From positions 138,501 to 202,500 of the forward strand of contig CAUYUJ010000725.1 of the NCBI GenBank assembly GCA_963575745.1: a stretch of 64,000 nucleotides of DNA, in the 5' to 3' direction. The DNA is from Prorocentrum cordatum (taxonomy: Eukaryota > Sar > Dinophyceae > Prorocentrales > Prorocentraceae). Below the pieces are notes generated by a model that saw only the letters and a program-made list of their open reading frames with translations, was not told where the DNA came from and ran no database searches. Below are positions 53,241-64,000 of this stretch, piece by piece. Position 1 is the stretch's first letter, and every line of letters begins with the position of its first letter. The position numbers were made by a program, and so were the translations under genes.

Positions 53241-54109
53241 TTCTCTCCTCCTCGCCCTGTTCTTCGTCCTCTTCCCTCATCATGCGCCTCGCCCCCCCTC
53301 TTCCCCCTCGCCCTCGTCTTCTTCGCTCCCCCGAGCATGCGCGGGGCGCGCGGCGGCCCCGGGCGTAGCCCTCCCCCCGTCATATCCTTCATAGTTCTTG
53401 CCCGCTAGATCCCCGCATAGTTGGCGCGGGCACCCGCAGTGCTGGCATCTGTCCCTCCGTCAGTTGCTCGTGAAAAAGTGACTCACCCTAGTCGTCTGGG
53501 CGATCGGGAACATGCGACGGGCACCGTGCCCTTGCATCCCCCGCCCCTCCTTCACCCTCCCGCGGGCGCAGTGCTACTTGACAGGGCCTAGCATCCTAGC
53601 ATACCTGCGAGCCCTCGACCCAGCATTGCATGAAACAGAGGCTGGGGGGCTGCCATGCAAGACAAATTCGCTGGAATCAACACAAAAATCCTCTAGATGT
53701 TTGTCTGTCCTGGGGCTCCAACAGGGACTCTGGAACCAGAAAACTCCAACAGATTTCCCCGAACCTCGGACCAAGAAGAAGGGGGGGAGTCCTCATCCCC
53801 TCCGGCAGATCCCAGCGACCCGAACCTCGGAGTTGGGGGCGGCCATGCGCTGATTGGGCCCCCAGAAAATCGGTCAATAGGAGGGGGGAGAGGATATGCG
53901 TTCAAAATCTGCCCCTGGACCCCTCCCGGGGGCCCTCCGACGCAGTTTTTCGCCCCGTAGAGTAGGAACGGGATGGGAAGGTGGAGTGGCGCGACGATGA
54001 TTGCGGGGTGAAGCTGGACAGAAAATGAAGTGGACCTTCCAATGAAAGTACCTCAGCACGGCTGACGTGCAGGGCGAGTAACAGGAAGACATTGTGCAGT
54101 GGTAGCTGG
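53241..54109. other. No supported gene
   Basis: Frames across 53512-53965 are open but unrecognised; the composition becomes AT-richer toward 54 kb. Confidence 0.45.
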
Positions 54110-55946
54110 CGTATACGTAATATTGTGCTATGTTTGTTCGCTTCGATCCTGTCCCAATGTCGATATGCTCTGCTGTCGTGTTATGATATCTGTTTTAAAG
54201 ACTGTGTCATGTGATGGCCTGTTCTGCCGTAATACTCCTCTCCACTACCGCCGCTGCTGTATTCAAAAGCGTTGGACAGTACTCCATGGAGTAACTCTCT
54301 AACATGTTATGCTCTATTATGTCCCGTTATGTTCTCGACGGGCCGGCGCGACGTCGTGACGCTTGGGCGACACCGTCGAATTGTGGCTACTGTATACGCG
54401 ATGTTGTGCTAAAGTGTGTGTGCGTGTGTGTGTGTGTGTTAGGACTCTGCCCCGATGTAGAATGTGACGTTGTGTTCTCTGATGTTATGTTATCGACGGG
54501 CCGGCGTGACGTCGTGACGCCTGTCACGCTAGAGACATGGTCGTATCGCTCATTGATGTGACTCGTGATTCTTGTGGCGACGCTGACCAATATGCACATA
54601 CGGTGTATTATGCTACGATATCCCCCTGCCCGTCCGTTACCTCATTCATGCAAGTATATTCTCTCTTGCACGCTTCTGCCTCAGTATGCTTTGGTACGTT
54701 ATGTTATACTCTGCCCTTGGGCACCATGTTAATGCATGATCTGTTCTCTCAAGTTATGTTATAATATGATTTGTTCAGTGATATGCTCGTATGTTTTGTG
54801 ATGTCTTGTTCTGTCGTGGTATTCTTCTCCTCCACTGCACTACTACCGGTTCTGTATTCAAAACGGTTCAACCGTGTTCCATGTAGTAGCGATCTTTCAT
54901 GTAATGCTCTATTCCGTCCTGTTCTGTTGTCGACGGGCTGGCGTGACGACGTGACGCCTGTGACGTTGGATGCGTTGTCTGTGGTGATGCCCCTCTTCAC
55001 ATACATATTTCTCCTCTGGTTGAATATGCGATGTTATGATCATATGTGTCACCATATGGTTGGATATGCTATGGTATGATCTGCCTTGCGGCACGATGTT
55101 GACGCATGATATGCTGACATATTATGTAATCGTATGCTCTGATCCGTGATGCGGTTGACGGCTTGGCCCAGTATATTATTATGAATAATCGTTATCCTAG
55201 TATGTTTCGCAATGCTCTGGCGCCGTGATAGGATATGTTATGTGAAGTTGTGGAATGATATGATCTATCCTGCCATATTGTGTTATCTTGTGACCGGTTT
55301 TACCATGTTATGTCGTCGTGTTCTGTTCTATCATGCTATGGTTTGGTTTGTTCTGTGATGTTGTGTTTGTGGACGGCTTGGCACAGTATAATATATCATG
55401 ACCTGTTATGCTACTATGTGGTTATATGCGATACTGTCGTTTCATGATATATATATGTATATATTATGCGATGGAGTGTAATGATATGGGATGTTCTGCC
55501 AAGGTGCCGAATGGTTTCCTCGGCTATGCGATGTGATGCTGTGTTATATCGCCTTACGTTATTACATGCTGTGATCTGGTGTGATATGTGTTATTATATC
55601 ATGAGATTGTTTCTCATGCTATTGCCATGTTATGCTCTGTCATGTTATGGCATGCTCGTTGTGTGTTATGCTATCTTCTGGTTAGACATGTTGTGTTCTG
55701 GCGTGTTCGCCGCTGTGCTCTGCTGTCGTCGTATGATATGTTTGCCGGCGCTGTATCATGGTATGATCTGTGCTGTCAACGTGTCTTATGGTATGCTCGT
55801 TTCTGTTTTCTCATGTTGTGTTATGTCGTTTTCTATTATGTCATGTTCTGCTCTGGTATGGTCTGTGATATGCTGTGTCCTTTAATTTGTCCTGATATTG
55901 ATATGCGACGTCTGTTGTGTTACATTGTTCTCTTGTGTCATGTTGT
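54110..55946. repeat. TGTTATG-rich degenerate satellite with ~590-bp higher-order copy
   Basis: Short units such as TGTTATG, TGATATG and TGTTCTG dominate. Longer blocks recur about 590 bp apart: a CTGTATTCAAAA...CCATG(G/T)AGTA block near 54258 and 54852, and TATTCTC..TCGACGGGC(C/T)GGCG followed by GACG(T/A)CGTGACGC near 54333 and 54928, with a further copy near 54494. Cys/Met/Val frames are artefacts. Confidence 0.8.
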
Positions 55947-56205
55947 GTTCTGTCGTGTTTGTCGAGGGCGCGAAGCGGGATACCCAGGCTTCTCGGACAG
56001 CTTGGGGTCTGGCGGCCGCGGTATGCAGGGTATGTTCTATCGTGTTTGTCGGAGGCGCGAGGCGGGATTGCCAGGACTCGGGACAGCTTGGGGTCTGGCG
56101 GCCGCGGTATGCAGGGTGTATTCTATCGTGTTTGTCGAGGGCGCGAGGCGGGATCACGGGGACATTCGTGACAACTTGGGGTTTGGCGGCCGCGGTATGC
56201 AGGAC
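55947..56205 (+). repeat. 86-bp minisatellite, array 1 (three copies)
   Basis: Units start near 55947, 56034 and 56120. Each reads TTCT(G/A)TCGTGTTTGTCG, GAGGCGGGAT, GACA(G/A)CTTGGGGT and TGGCGGCCGCGGTATGCAGG. The same unit occurs at 59.9 kb. Confidence 0.95.
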
Positions 56206-57011
56206 AAAATGTTTAATCACGAGTTAAAAAGGGTTCAATCTGGATTAAACTTTGTTGAACTTGTACTTCCTGTGGTTCACCGTTGGAAAGGGTTTACTCC
56301 GGAGTAAACCTCTCTACATCTGGAGCGCCTTTCTGCGACCATGTCGCTTTTTATCTATCTCCGCGGCGCATGCTCTTCTTCTGGGCCCCGTGCTCGAAAC
56401 ATTCTCGCCCTGGGGCTGGCCATTTACGGAGGCGCAGTCGCTCCTTTCATTTGCCCTTCGGGCTTTTTGTTATCGGGGGTTACTTTCTGAAGTTTCGCCC
56501 ATCTCGTTTTCCAATCCAGTTCTACAGTCTTTCACATTATGGACGACGTTTCGTCAGGCTGCTCAGGGGGGGGGGTCTTGTAATTTTAGTTATGCCGCCC
56601 TCCTCTCGCCCTGCTGTCTGATTATTGGGCCACCCGGTTATTGAGCCACCTCTCCTCGCTCTTCAGGTTGTTTTGCTCCGAAGGTTGTTTTGTTTTGGGC
56701 TGCTGGCTCTCAGGTTACGTCGGCTCCTTTTTTCAGATACGAGCGCTCTCTTGCTATGAATCCCTTCTGCCCTAGTTTTGCAATGTTTCTGGCTCTGGAG
56801 GCTTTTTTTTCCAGCTCTGCTGGCCTGCCTGGTTTTCGAAGTGTTTTTTTTCGTTCTGCAGGCTTGCTGGTTCAGTGTGCGCGTTTCTCTTGCCCTGCAG
56901 GCTTTTAGGCTCAGGTCGCTCGTCGCTCTAGCTCTGGTCTAGGGCGATTCTTTCTCACACGCTGCGGGCTTTCTAGTTTCGTCGGTTCCTTCTACGGGCT
57001 CTGCAGGCGCT
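56206..57011. other. No gene; perfect 20-bp palindrome at 56291
   Basis: GGTTTACTCC followed directly by its exact reverse complement lies at 56291-56310. A diverged form (GGGTTCAATCTGGATTAAAC) is at 56229. The rest is T/C-rich, with recurring GGCTCTC and TTTTTTTC motifs; no coding sequence recognised. Confidence 0.7.
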
Positions 57012-57052
57012 CTCTTCAACAACAACAACAACAGCAACAACAACAACAACAA
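57012..57052. repeat. (CAA)n microsatellite
   Basis: CAACAACAA with two CAG interruptions, about 41 bp. Confidence 0.96.
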
Positions 57053-57840
57053 TTACTAGCACGTGGGGACACTCCGTTCTCACCAGTGCCAGGGTTTTCA
57101 TACGACGCCCGCCAATACCCCCACTTTGTGGGGGGGCCGGTTCAAGCTCTACCACATTTCCAAACGACTCTTCGCCACCACCCACACCCAGCTTCCCGCC
57201 CTATGACGTTCGGACACTTCACTTCGTGGCCTGCGGACGACCGTGGCTACTATTCAGGCCCCGCGGCCGACGACGACGGCGTGCGCGCGCGAAGAAAAAA
57301 CGAATGTGTCCCGCATGGTATTATTTGACAGGGATGATGGCCCTGGCAGGTGCGCAACCGTTGTTGGAGAAGTTCGAAGCACGTGAAAAAGTTGCTCGCA
57401 AAAGCCCGTTTGACAGAACTGTTTAAAACGTGTTGGGTTTCCTATAAATCCGCAAGAGCGCGCGAGATGAAAAATTGACATTTTTTTTGACAAATCATTG
57501 GTTTTTTGATGTTGTTATGTTAAAATCGCTACGAACACTAAGGTTTTGGAAGGATTTCGTCTTGCGCGCGCGAATGTCCACTTTACCTTTTTTTTGCAAG
57601 GGATTCTTGAAGTTTTGTTATGTTAGAACAAGAAATGTCCACTTTGCCTTATTTTTTGCAAGGGAAAACCGCCCGTAACAAAACAACCGGATCTGGATCA
57701 CATCGTTTTGCCTGAGATTTCCTCACGAAAATGATGAAAATGTGGCTGCGGCCTAGGCGCGGCGAGGGGGCCGTGCACCAGGGGTCCCAACAATAATTGT
57801 TCTTTAGAAGAAATAATGTTCAACAACACACATGCAGTTT
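57053..57840. other. No gene; 64-bp-spaced repeat
   Basis: AATGTCCACTTT(A/G)CCTT followed by TTTTTGCAAGGGA occurs at about 57573-57603 and 57636-57664. Nothing else is recognised. Confidence 0.6.
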
Positions 57841-57975
57841 GCGCTCCCCTCCAAGAGGGGTTAATTCCAGAGTTAACATTTTTAACGGGATCCCGTGCCG
57901 GGACTACCTTTGGAGTGAACACTTTAAGCGGTGTTTCCGGTCGGAGGGTTAATTCTGGAGTGAACTTTTTTACGC
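57841..57975. repeat. Palindromic GGTTAATTCCAGAGTTAAC motif cluster
   Basis: Three diverged copies (57859, about 57909 and 57946) of the operator-like motif seen at 56291 and 59.6-59.85 kb. Confidence 0.7.
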
Positions 57976-59044
57976 AGTTGCGCACCGAGAGCCAACATTG
58001 GCCCAAACGATCATGAGTTTGATCGATATGGATTCGCCGCGGTCCATAAGTTTTCTAAGTCGGTTGGTAAGGCCGCTAAAAGGCCTTGAGAGTCCCCGAA
58101 CAGGTGTTCTAGATGTCCGCAAGAGATTCCCAACATGTTCCCGACTGATTCAAATTGCTTCATGTCCTCTCTCCTTCGTCACTGAACTAGTCGACTGGCT
58201 CCTCCTGCCAAGGAGGCCCGAAGACGCCAAGAGAACGATGTCCAATGGAAGAGGCGGAGAGGACATATGGTGACGGTGAGCATGAGGATGCTGATGATGC
58301 TGATGGTCTTGGTGCCGATGACGATGACAATGCTGATTATTCGGAAGGGCGTTATGACACTACGGTGATCCCACGACCCTGTGATGACCGCTAAGACGAC
58401 ACTAAGGCGGCCCTTCGCACCCGTCACAATCACAAAGTAGCCCCGAGACGGCTCTAATGAGATCGTCAATTGCGAGAGGACCCCATCATTTTGTGGCTGG
58501 CCCGAAGGCTACTCCGGGACAACATCATCAACCCCATGACGATCCCAGAGCGATATCAGGACCCTTAGGCGACCCCAATATCACCCCAATGCGACCCTCC
58601 AGCGACCTCAAAGTGACCCCAGCGCGATCTCTGCATATGATCTCAAGGCGTTCCCAAGATGTTCCCGAATCGACCTGATGGCCCCATTGACGTTTCCGAG
58701 AGAACCACCTTCAGACCCGCAAACAACTCCAATACGATCTCCAGCATAACCCCGACACGGCCGCGGATTGGTGCAACAAGGCCGCGACGCTCAAGGCCGC
58801 AAAGTCCTTGGGCCGCCGAGGAGCTTCCAGGCGACATGTCGGTCATTCTGCACCCCTCGCTCTCCATCTCCCCCTCCATTTTTATTTAATGTGTTGTTTG
58901 TGTTGTTAGTGTTGTTGTCATATATGTATATGCACAGATCGCTCTGATTATCCTTCTCTCTTTCTCTCCACGTCTTTCTCTTGCGTATATGCACGTGCGC
59001 GTGTAAGTTGTGTTGACTGCCTCCCTCCCTTTCGGTTTGCGTTT
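57976..59044. other. Degenerate GACCCCAA/GCGATCTC repeat
   Basis: From about 58480 to 58800, short degenerate units (GCGACC, CTCAAAGTGACCCC, CAGCGCGATCTC) recur at 15-25 bp spacing. No gene. Confidence 0.5.
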
Positions 59045-59478
59045 CTCTGCTCTCTCTTTTTTTGTGTGTGTTTGTTGTTTGTTGTTTCTTGTTTGTTTTT
59101 TTCTCCCTCTCTCTCTGTCTCTCTCACTCTCTCTGTCTGTCTCTCTCTCTCTCTCTCTCTATCTATGTATGTAGCTTGTCGCTCTCTCTCTCTCTCTCTC
59201 CCTCTCTCTCTCCCTCCCTCCCTCCCTCCCTCTGTCTCTCTCTCTTTCTCTCTTTCTCTCTTTCTCTCTTTCTCTCTTTCTCTCTCTCTCTCTCTGTCTG
59301 TTATATATATATATGTATGTATTTGCCAATATCGCTATGCGTTTGCTTTTCTGGTTCGCCTTCTCTCTCTCTCTCCCTCTCTCTCTCTCTCTCCCTCTCT
59401 CTTTCCTTCTTTCTCGTCATCTCTCTGTTTCTCTCTTTCTCTCTCCCGTCTTTCTTTTTTTGTTCTCTCTCTCTCTCT

Positions 59479-59521
<43 letters not shown>

Positions 59522-59535
59522 GCTCTCCACCTTTT
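59045..59535. repeat. Compound (CT)n microsatellite
   Basis: CT dinucleotides with CTTT, CTCC and TATATATATATG islands over about 490 bp. Confidence 0.96.
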
Positions 59536-59565
59536 CCGCCCCGGCGTCTTAGGGGGTGTCCAGGC

Positions 59566-59850
59566 GAGAAGGGTTTAATCTAGATTTGTCGTTTTCCTGC
59601 CAGGTGACGGGTTGCACGCGGAGACCGCGGGGTCGCCCACGAAAAGGGCTCAATCTGGACTTAACCCTCCTCGGGGTGGACCCCTGCGACGCTCGGTTTC
59701 CACCACAGGGTTCTAAACTGGAGTTAACCTTACACAGGGTGGATCCTTGCGACGCTCGGCGTTCACGAGAAGATTTTACTCTGGAGCTAACCCCCTCCCA
59801 GGGCGACTGCCTCGATGCTCGCCCAGCGGAGGGTTAACTCCAGAGTAAAC
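59566..59850. repeat. 62-bp tandem repeat carrying a palindrome
   Basis: Units near 59648, 59710, 59772 and 59832 each start with a form of GGTTAACTCCAGAGTAAACC and include GGGTGGA(C/T)CC..TGCGACGCTCG. The unit near 59568 is more diverged. Confidence 0.88.
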
Positions 59851-59892
59851 CTGTCTCAGCTCCAGATTACCGCCTCTTCCCGGTGTGCAGGG

Positions 59893-60072
59893 TGTGTTCT
59901 GCTGTGTTCGTCGACGGCGCGGGGCGGGATCACCGGGACCCTCGGGACAACTTTGAGGTCTGGCGGCCGCCGTATGCAGGGTACATTCCGTCGTGTTCGT
60001 CGAGGGCGCGAGGCGGGATGACTGGGACAGTCGGGACAACTTGAGTTTTGGCGGCCGCGGCATGCAGGGTGG
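59893..60072 (+). repeat. 86-bp minisatellite, array 2 (two copies)
   Basis: Same unit as 55947-56205 (TGTTCGTCGA, GGCGGGAT, GACAACTT, TGGCGGCCGC, TATGCAGGGT). Confidence 0.93.
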
Positions 60073-61139
60073 GAGTGTCGGGGGCGGAAAAGAGGGGGGT
60101 GATGACTAGGGGGGGGTGGATATCATGGCGGGGGCCATGATATTTCCCCAGATCTCGTGGCGCCTCTTCTTATTTCATTACGTCCCTAGACCCCCCGCTG
60201 GGCCGCGCACATGCCGCCGGTCATGATTTGCACCCCCCCTTCTTGGACACCCCCCTCTTGGCCGCTCCCGAGAGTGGCCGGGATGTCTGTTTTTTAAAAT
60301 CTAGCGTTCCCAACCTGTCCGGTAGGGAAGAACGGTTCAGGACGACATTTTGCCTGCAGGAGCCGTAGGCGCGCTAACGGCGTGCTGGGTAACAGCGATG
60401 TAGGAAAAGCCGATTGTAGGAAGGCGTGGTCCGTGGCCAATCCAATCGTAGGAACGCATTGTTCGTATTTCTCATATTTGATAAGTAGGAAAGTGTGGTT
60501 CGTGACTTCCTACATTCTGTTTTGCGCGAGTTCTGTGTCACAGAAATCATATTCCCAACATCGCCGCGCCGTTAACCAACATCGCCGTTGGCGCGGCCTT
60601 GGGGGAGGGTGGTCCAGACTTCTGGGGGTCCCCGCATCGAACAACATTGAGCGCCGGAAGCCTGGGTTCCCCGATCATTGTGGGACGAGTCAAAGGTAAA
60701 GTTGCGACGATCGGCACGTTTTTCAATGCCCGAGCCGTCGCGGCACCAGGCTTCTCGTCAGGAGCTTGAGGAGTAAGGTTGCGGTCGCAAGATGTGTCAT
60801 GCTACCTACATGCATTGTTGATCACGTGCGATATGCCAACAGTTTTTCAACATGCATACTACTTTCCTCTCTCCCCCGAAGACGGTCTGAGAGTCGCGCG
60901 CAGCTCTAAGCTTGTTGTTGTTTTTACACACTTGGGTCCGAGTTGTTGCTTCGTATGCTACCAAACAGCATTTGCAATTAGTAGTTTTTATTTTTCTTCT
61001 AAGGAACAAGGCCTGGCTGTCGGTCCAGTTGTCTAGTGGCCGCCCATGGCCGCCGATGTTGCTCTCGATTTTGATTGTGCGAGGGCCTGGTTGTGGTCTG
61101 GCTGGCACGTGACCGACCGTCGAGGTTCGCTCTTGACAT
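60073..61139. other. No gene; short GTAGGAA repeat
   Basis: GTAGGAA recurs at 60401, 60415, 60449 and 60485 within a degenerate repeat. G and C runs occur at 60085-60240. Nothing coding is recognised. Confidence 0.5.
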
Positions 61140-61255
61140 TGTTTCGCATTGCTTTGCTTTGCATTGCTTTACACGCGTTTGCGTCGCATTGCATGGTTTT
61201 GTGCTGTTTCGCATTGCTTTGCGGTACTTTGCATTGCATTGCTTTGGATTTTCCA
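61140..61255 (+). repeat. GCATTGCTTT decamer satellite, outlying block
   Basis: Ten or so degenerate decamers, separated from the main array by about 345 bp of unrelated DNA. Confidence 0.9.
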
Positions 61256-61599
61256 CATACCTTAGCACAGAAGGCAGGGGGGAGGGACGAGGAGAGTGGG
61301 GGATGATGAGGTTGACGGTCGCATCTACATATAGCAGTAGCTTAATATGTTGAATCACTGATTCCCGAAAAGATTTTGCACTTGGGTGTTCTCACTTGTG
61401 ATCTAAGTTAAATGGGTCCCAGTGCCAGTTCGGCCGGCCCTTTAACGCCCGCCCGTCGCCGCCGTTTGTCGCCGCCACTTAGTGTTCTCTGGTGTCGGTC
61501 TGGCCAGCTCGTTGCCGCCCGTCGCCGCCGTCCGTCGCCGCTACTTGCATTCGTCCATGCGCATTCGTCCATTCGCACTCGTCAACTCGCGTACCAAAG

Positions 61600-62440
61600 C
61601 AAAGCATAGCATAGCATTGTTGCATTGCTTTGCAATGCTTTGCATTGCTTTGCATTGCTTTGCATTGCTTTGCATTGCTTTGCATTGTTGTGTGTGGCTG
61701 TGCATGGCTTTGTATTGCTCGATATTGCATTGCATTGCTGTGCGTTGCTTTGCATTGCGTTGTATTTCGCTGCATTGCTTTGCATCGCTGTGCATCGCTG
61801 TGCATCGCTTGACATTGCTTTACATTGCTTTGCATCGCTTCGCATTGCCTAGCATTGCTGCGCATTGCTGATCATTTCTTTTCATTGTTTTGCATCGCTT
61901 TCTATTGCTTGGCATGGCTTCGCATTGCTTTACATTGCTGCGCGTTGCTTCACATCGAGTTGCATTGCTTTGCATTCATTTGCATCCTGTCGTATTGCCA
62001 CACATTGCCTTCCCTTGTTTTCCAGTGCTTTCCATTGTGTTGTATTTCTTTGCATTGCTGCGCGTTGCTTCACATTGAGTTGCATTGCTTTGCAGTGGTT
62101 TGTGTTTCGCTGTCTTTCTTTGTCTTGCGTTGCATTGCTTCACATGGAGTTGCATTGCGTTGTATTGTTTTGGGTAGCTTCGCATCACGTTGCATCGCTT
62201 TGCGTAGATGGTCATCTCGGTGTTTTGCTTTGCAGGGCGCTACATCGGTGTGCATTGCTTTGCAGTGTTGTGCGTTGCTTTGGATGTGTTCGCATTGTGT
62301 CGCCGTTCCTTGTCTTGTGCTGCATTTCGTTACTGTGTTTTACAGTGTTGTGTATTGCTTTGCTTTGTCTTGCCTTGCCTTGTCGTGCCTTGCGCTGCGG
62401 TACATTGGTTTGCATTGCTTTGTTTTGCATTGGATTGGAC
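61600..62440 (+). repeat. GCATTGCTTT decamer satellite, main array
   Basis: About 80 decamers; pure around 61625-61690 and increasingly diverged to the right. Because 10 is not a multiple of three, the repeat peptide (e.g. ALHCF or KAMQSN) uses every frame in turn; all long ORFs here are artefacts. Confidence 0.96.
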
Positions 62441-63027
62441 CATATCGGTTGCACCACATGGGTAGCATGGATACCACTATTTCGAGTGCATCACTTTTGT
62501 TGCACAGCTTAGGTTGCACAGCGAACATTGCAAGATATCGCGGTTCGGGGTCCACGGTGGCTATCTCGTTGTCTCAATCCGATTGACCTCGGTCCTTCCA
62601 ACATGATGTTCCAGTTGTAGCTTGGGCTTCATTCTAGGATCGGAGTCTTGCTCCCGTCGTGTAGAATGTTTCCCTCGCCTCAGCGCAAGATATGAGTCGG
62701 TCCTCATCCTTGTCGCCCCCCACCTTTCCCCTCCGCCTTGCTCTGGTCCTTCTGCCCCCCCCCGCTCCTTCCACTCCACTTCCTGCTGCTGCCGCTCGTT
62801 CTCGTCCCCCCACTTCCTTGTCCTCCTTATTTGCCTCCTGCTAATCGTCCTGCTCATCCACCACCTCCTCCTGGACGAGTGGGGGCGTTCGAGAAGGACT
62901 GTACCCAGGAGGCTTCCAATCCTGAGGGGATTCCATATCTGACGGGGGCGGCAGTGCTATCATTCCTGGCCAATCCAGGAGTGGCGTTCCACCAGCTTCC
63001 CGCTTCCAGGCCCTGTAGGCCTTATAC
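62441..63027. other. No supported gene
   Basis: Mixed DNA; pyrimidine-rich near 62700-62870. No recognised domain. Confidence 0.5.
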
Positions 63028-63145
63028 AATGCTCCTTCATGCTTCGATCTCGCGGCGCCCCCATCGCGGACTCCAGAGCAGCGATGTCGCGGCGCTTGCA
63101 ATGCTTCTTTATGCTCCGTTCTCGCGGCGCCCTCATCGCGCCCCC
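63028..63145. repeat. 71-bp tandem duplication
   Basis: CAATGCT(C/T)CTT(C/T)ATGCT(T/C)C followed by TCTCGCGGCGCCC(C/T)CATCGCG occurs at 63027-63068 and 63098-63140. Confidence 0.85.
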
Positions 63146-63488
63146 TCTCTCAAGAGTTATCCTCCCGACCCTTGCTGTCTTCACTGTTCTCGTAGCCCTG
63201 CGCTCCGCCCCCGACCCCCCCCCCCGTGGTAAGGCTCCCCCCAGGCTGGCCTATAGGAACGAATTCTGTGATGTGCCTTCACGATGCGCAGAGGAGTGCG
63301 CGCATCACCCTGCCAGGCATCGAACCCCCGCGCAGCTCGACGCGCCCGTCGCGTTTCCTTCACGCCGCGGGCGACGGCAAAGCCGGGTCGACGTGCCGCT
63401 CCCCGCGGCACGTCTCCGCCATCCCAAAGGCACTTGGCGCGAAATGCTCTCCGACCCCGAGCCATTCTGCCGCCTCCCCTTTACTTGG
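63146..63488. other. No supported gene
   Basis: GC-rich; open frames on both strands without domains. Confidence 0.45.
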
Positions 63489-63607
63489 CATCGCTCGGAC
63501 GTGTGCATTTTTCTCGACGAGGACCATCGAGGAGCATCCTTGATCATTTAGCGAAACATGCTCACACGAAGTCGAAACATGCACGGGGAATGGACGTCCG
63601 AGCGATG
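63489..63607. mobile_element. 119-bp terminal-inverted-repeat element, copy 1
   Basis: The ends CATCGCTCGGACGT and ACGTCCGAGCGATG are perfect 14-bp inverted repeats. A subterminal inverted pair (GTGTGCATTTTT and AAACATGCAC) lies inside. No coding capacity and no obvious target duplication. Confidence 0.8.
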
Positions 63608-63828
63608 GCGAGCTTAGGATCCACGGAGCGGAGGCGGTGGGGCAGGAGGAGGTGAAGGGCTGGGATGGAGCTGCTGCTTTGGCTCCTCTGCTGCTCAGCG
63701 GGGATGGCGCTCGTCTCTGCTGGCTCCTCACCTCTGCCCCCTCCCCCGCGGCGGACCGCGGGCGCGCGTCGAGGGGCACTGCGAACATCGCTCACAGCAT
63801 GGGTCAGCCAGTCAGGGGGTGATTTTTG
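63608..63828. other. Spacer between the two small elements
   Basis: GC-rich, no gene recognised. Confidence 0.5.
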
Positions 63829-63947
63829 CATCGCTAGGACGTGTGCATTTTTTCTCGGCGAGGACCAGGGAGGAGCAGCGTGGATCATTTGGCGAAACAG
63901 GCACGCACGAAACCGAAACATGCACGGGGAATTGACGTCCGAGCGAT
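63829..63947. mobile_element. 119-bp terminal-inverted-repeat element, copy 2
   Basis: Direct-orientation copy of 63489-63607 with the same length; its left end CATCGCTAGGACGT has one change from copy 1. Interior differences (GGGAGGAGCAGCGTGG versus TCGAGGAGCATCCTTG) show the copies are not recent identical duplicates. Confidence 0.8.
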
Positions 63948-64000
63948 GGCAAGGGACGGAGGAGAAGGAGGAGGATGGGGATGCAAGATGGGGATGGAGG
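63948..64000. other. Right edge, purine-rich
   Basis: GGAGGAGAAGGAGGAGG sequence running to the window end. Confidence 0.6.

Noticed and set aside
55947-56205. CRISPR-like array
   Set aside because: Units are contiguous 86-bp tandem copies without unique spacers of uniform length, and the genome is eukaryotic.
61479-62512. Overlapping ORFs up to 253 codons
   Set aside because: They are translations of the GCATTGCTTT decamer on both strands, with no non-repeat protein content.

Overview
The window looks like nuclear DNA from a core dinoflagellate. The genus cannot be fixed from sequence alone. Reasons: very long stretches of simple repeats and minisatellites; few genes, most of them relatives or relics of mobile elements; introns with non-canonical (GA-AG) or short GT-AG ends that close reading frames exactly; and two weak matches to the dinoflagellate spliced-leader core. 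There are no bacterial operons, ribosome binding sites, tRNAs, rRNAs or CRISPR arrays that I can support.

Layout. 0-5 kb: microsatellites (GA, CT, a T59-A25 block), one orphan minus-strand exon and copies of a dispersed repeat. 5-11.3 kb: three decayed genes on the plus strand. 13.7-20.1 kb: a LINE-like element with an endonuclease/reverse transcriptase frame and an overlapping second ORF, bracketed by GGTTC pentamer arrays. 21.4-22.2 kb: duplicated mitochondrial-carrier-like exons. 23.3-24.0 kb: a minus-strand reverse-transcriptase tail. 25-31 kb: weak ORFs and repeats. 31.8-41.7 kb: the gene-bearing core. 42-64 kb: almost entirely repeats, with a second carrier fragment at 51.0 kb and two terminal-inverted-repeat elements at the right edge.

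The core (31,794-41,720) holds four plus-strand genes in a row: a lysine-rich/acidic protein of unknown function; a lysine-rich protein whose paralogue lies at 7.5-8.9 kb; a 714-residue protein of a repeated dinoflagellate family with a decayed relative at 9.9-11.2 kb; and a four-exon C5 cytosine DNA-methyltransferase-like gene. They may be neighbours by chance or parts of one large methyltransferase-carrying element; the sequence does not decide.

The strongest new observation is an 88-nt intron-like insertion at 34,625-34,712. It is a near-perfect inverted repeat flanked by an AGGAG duplication. Removing it restores the reading frame exactly, and the paralogue at 8,004 has an empty site. This is what a transposon-derived intron (introner) would look like. 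A 143-bp inverted-repeat element inside the paralogue and a 119-bp pair at 63.5-63.9 kb suggest that small inverted-repeat elements are active in this genome.
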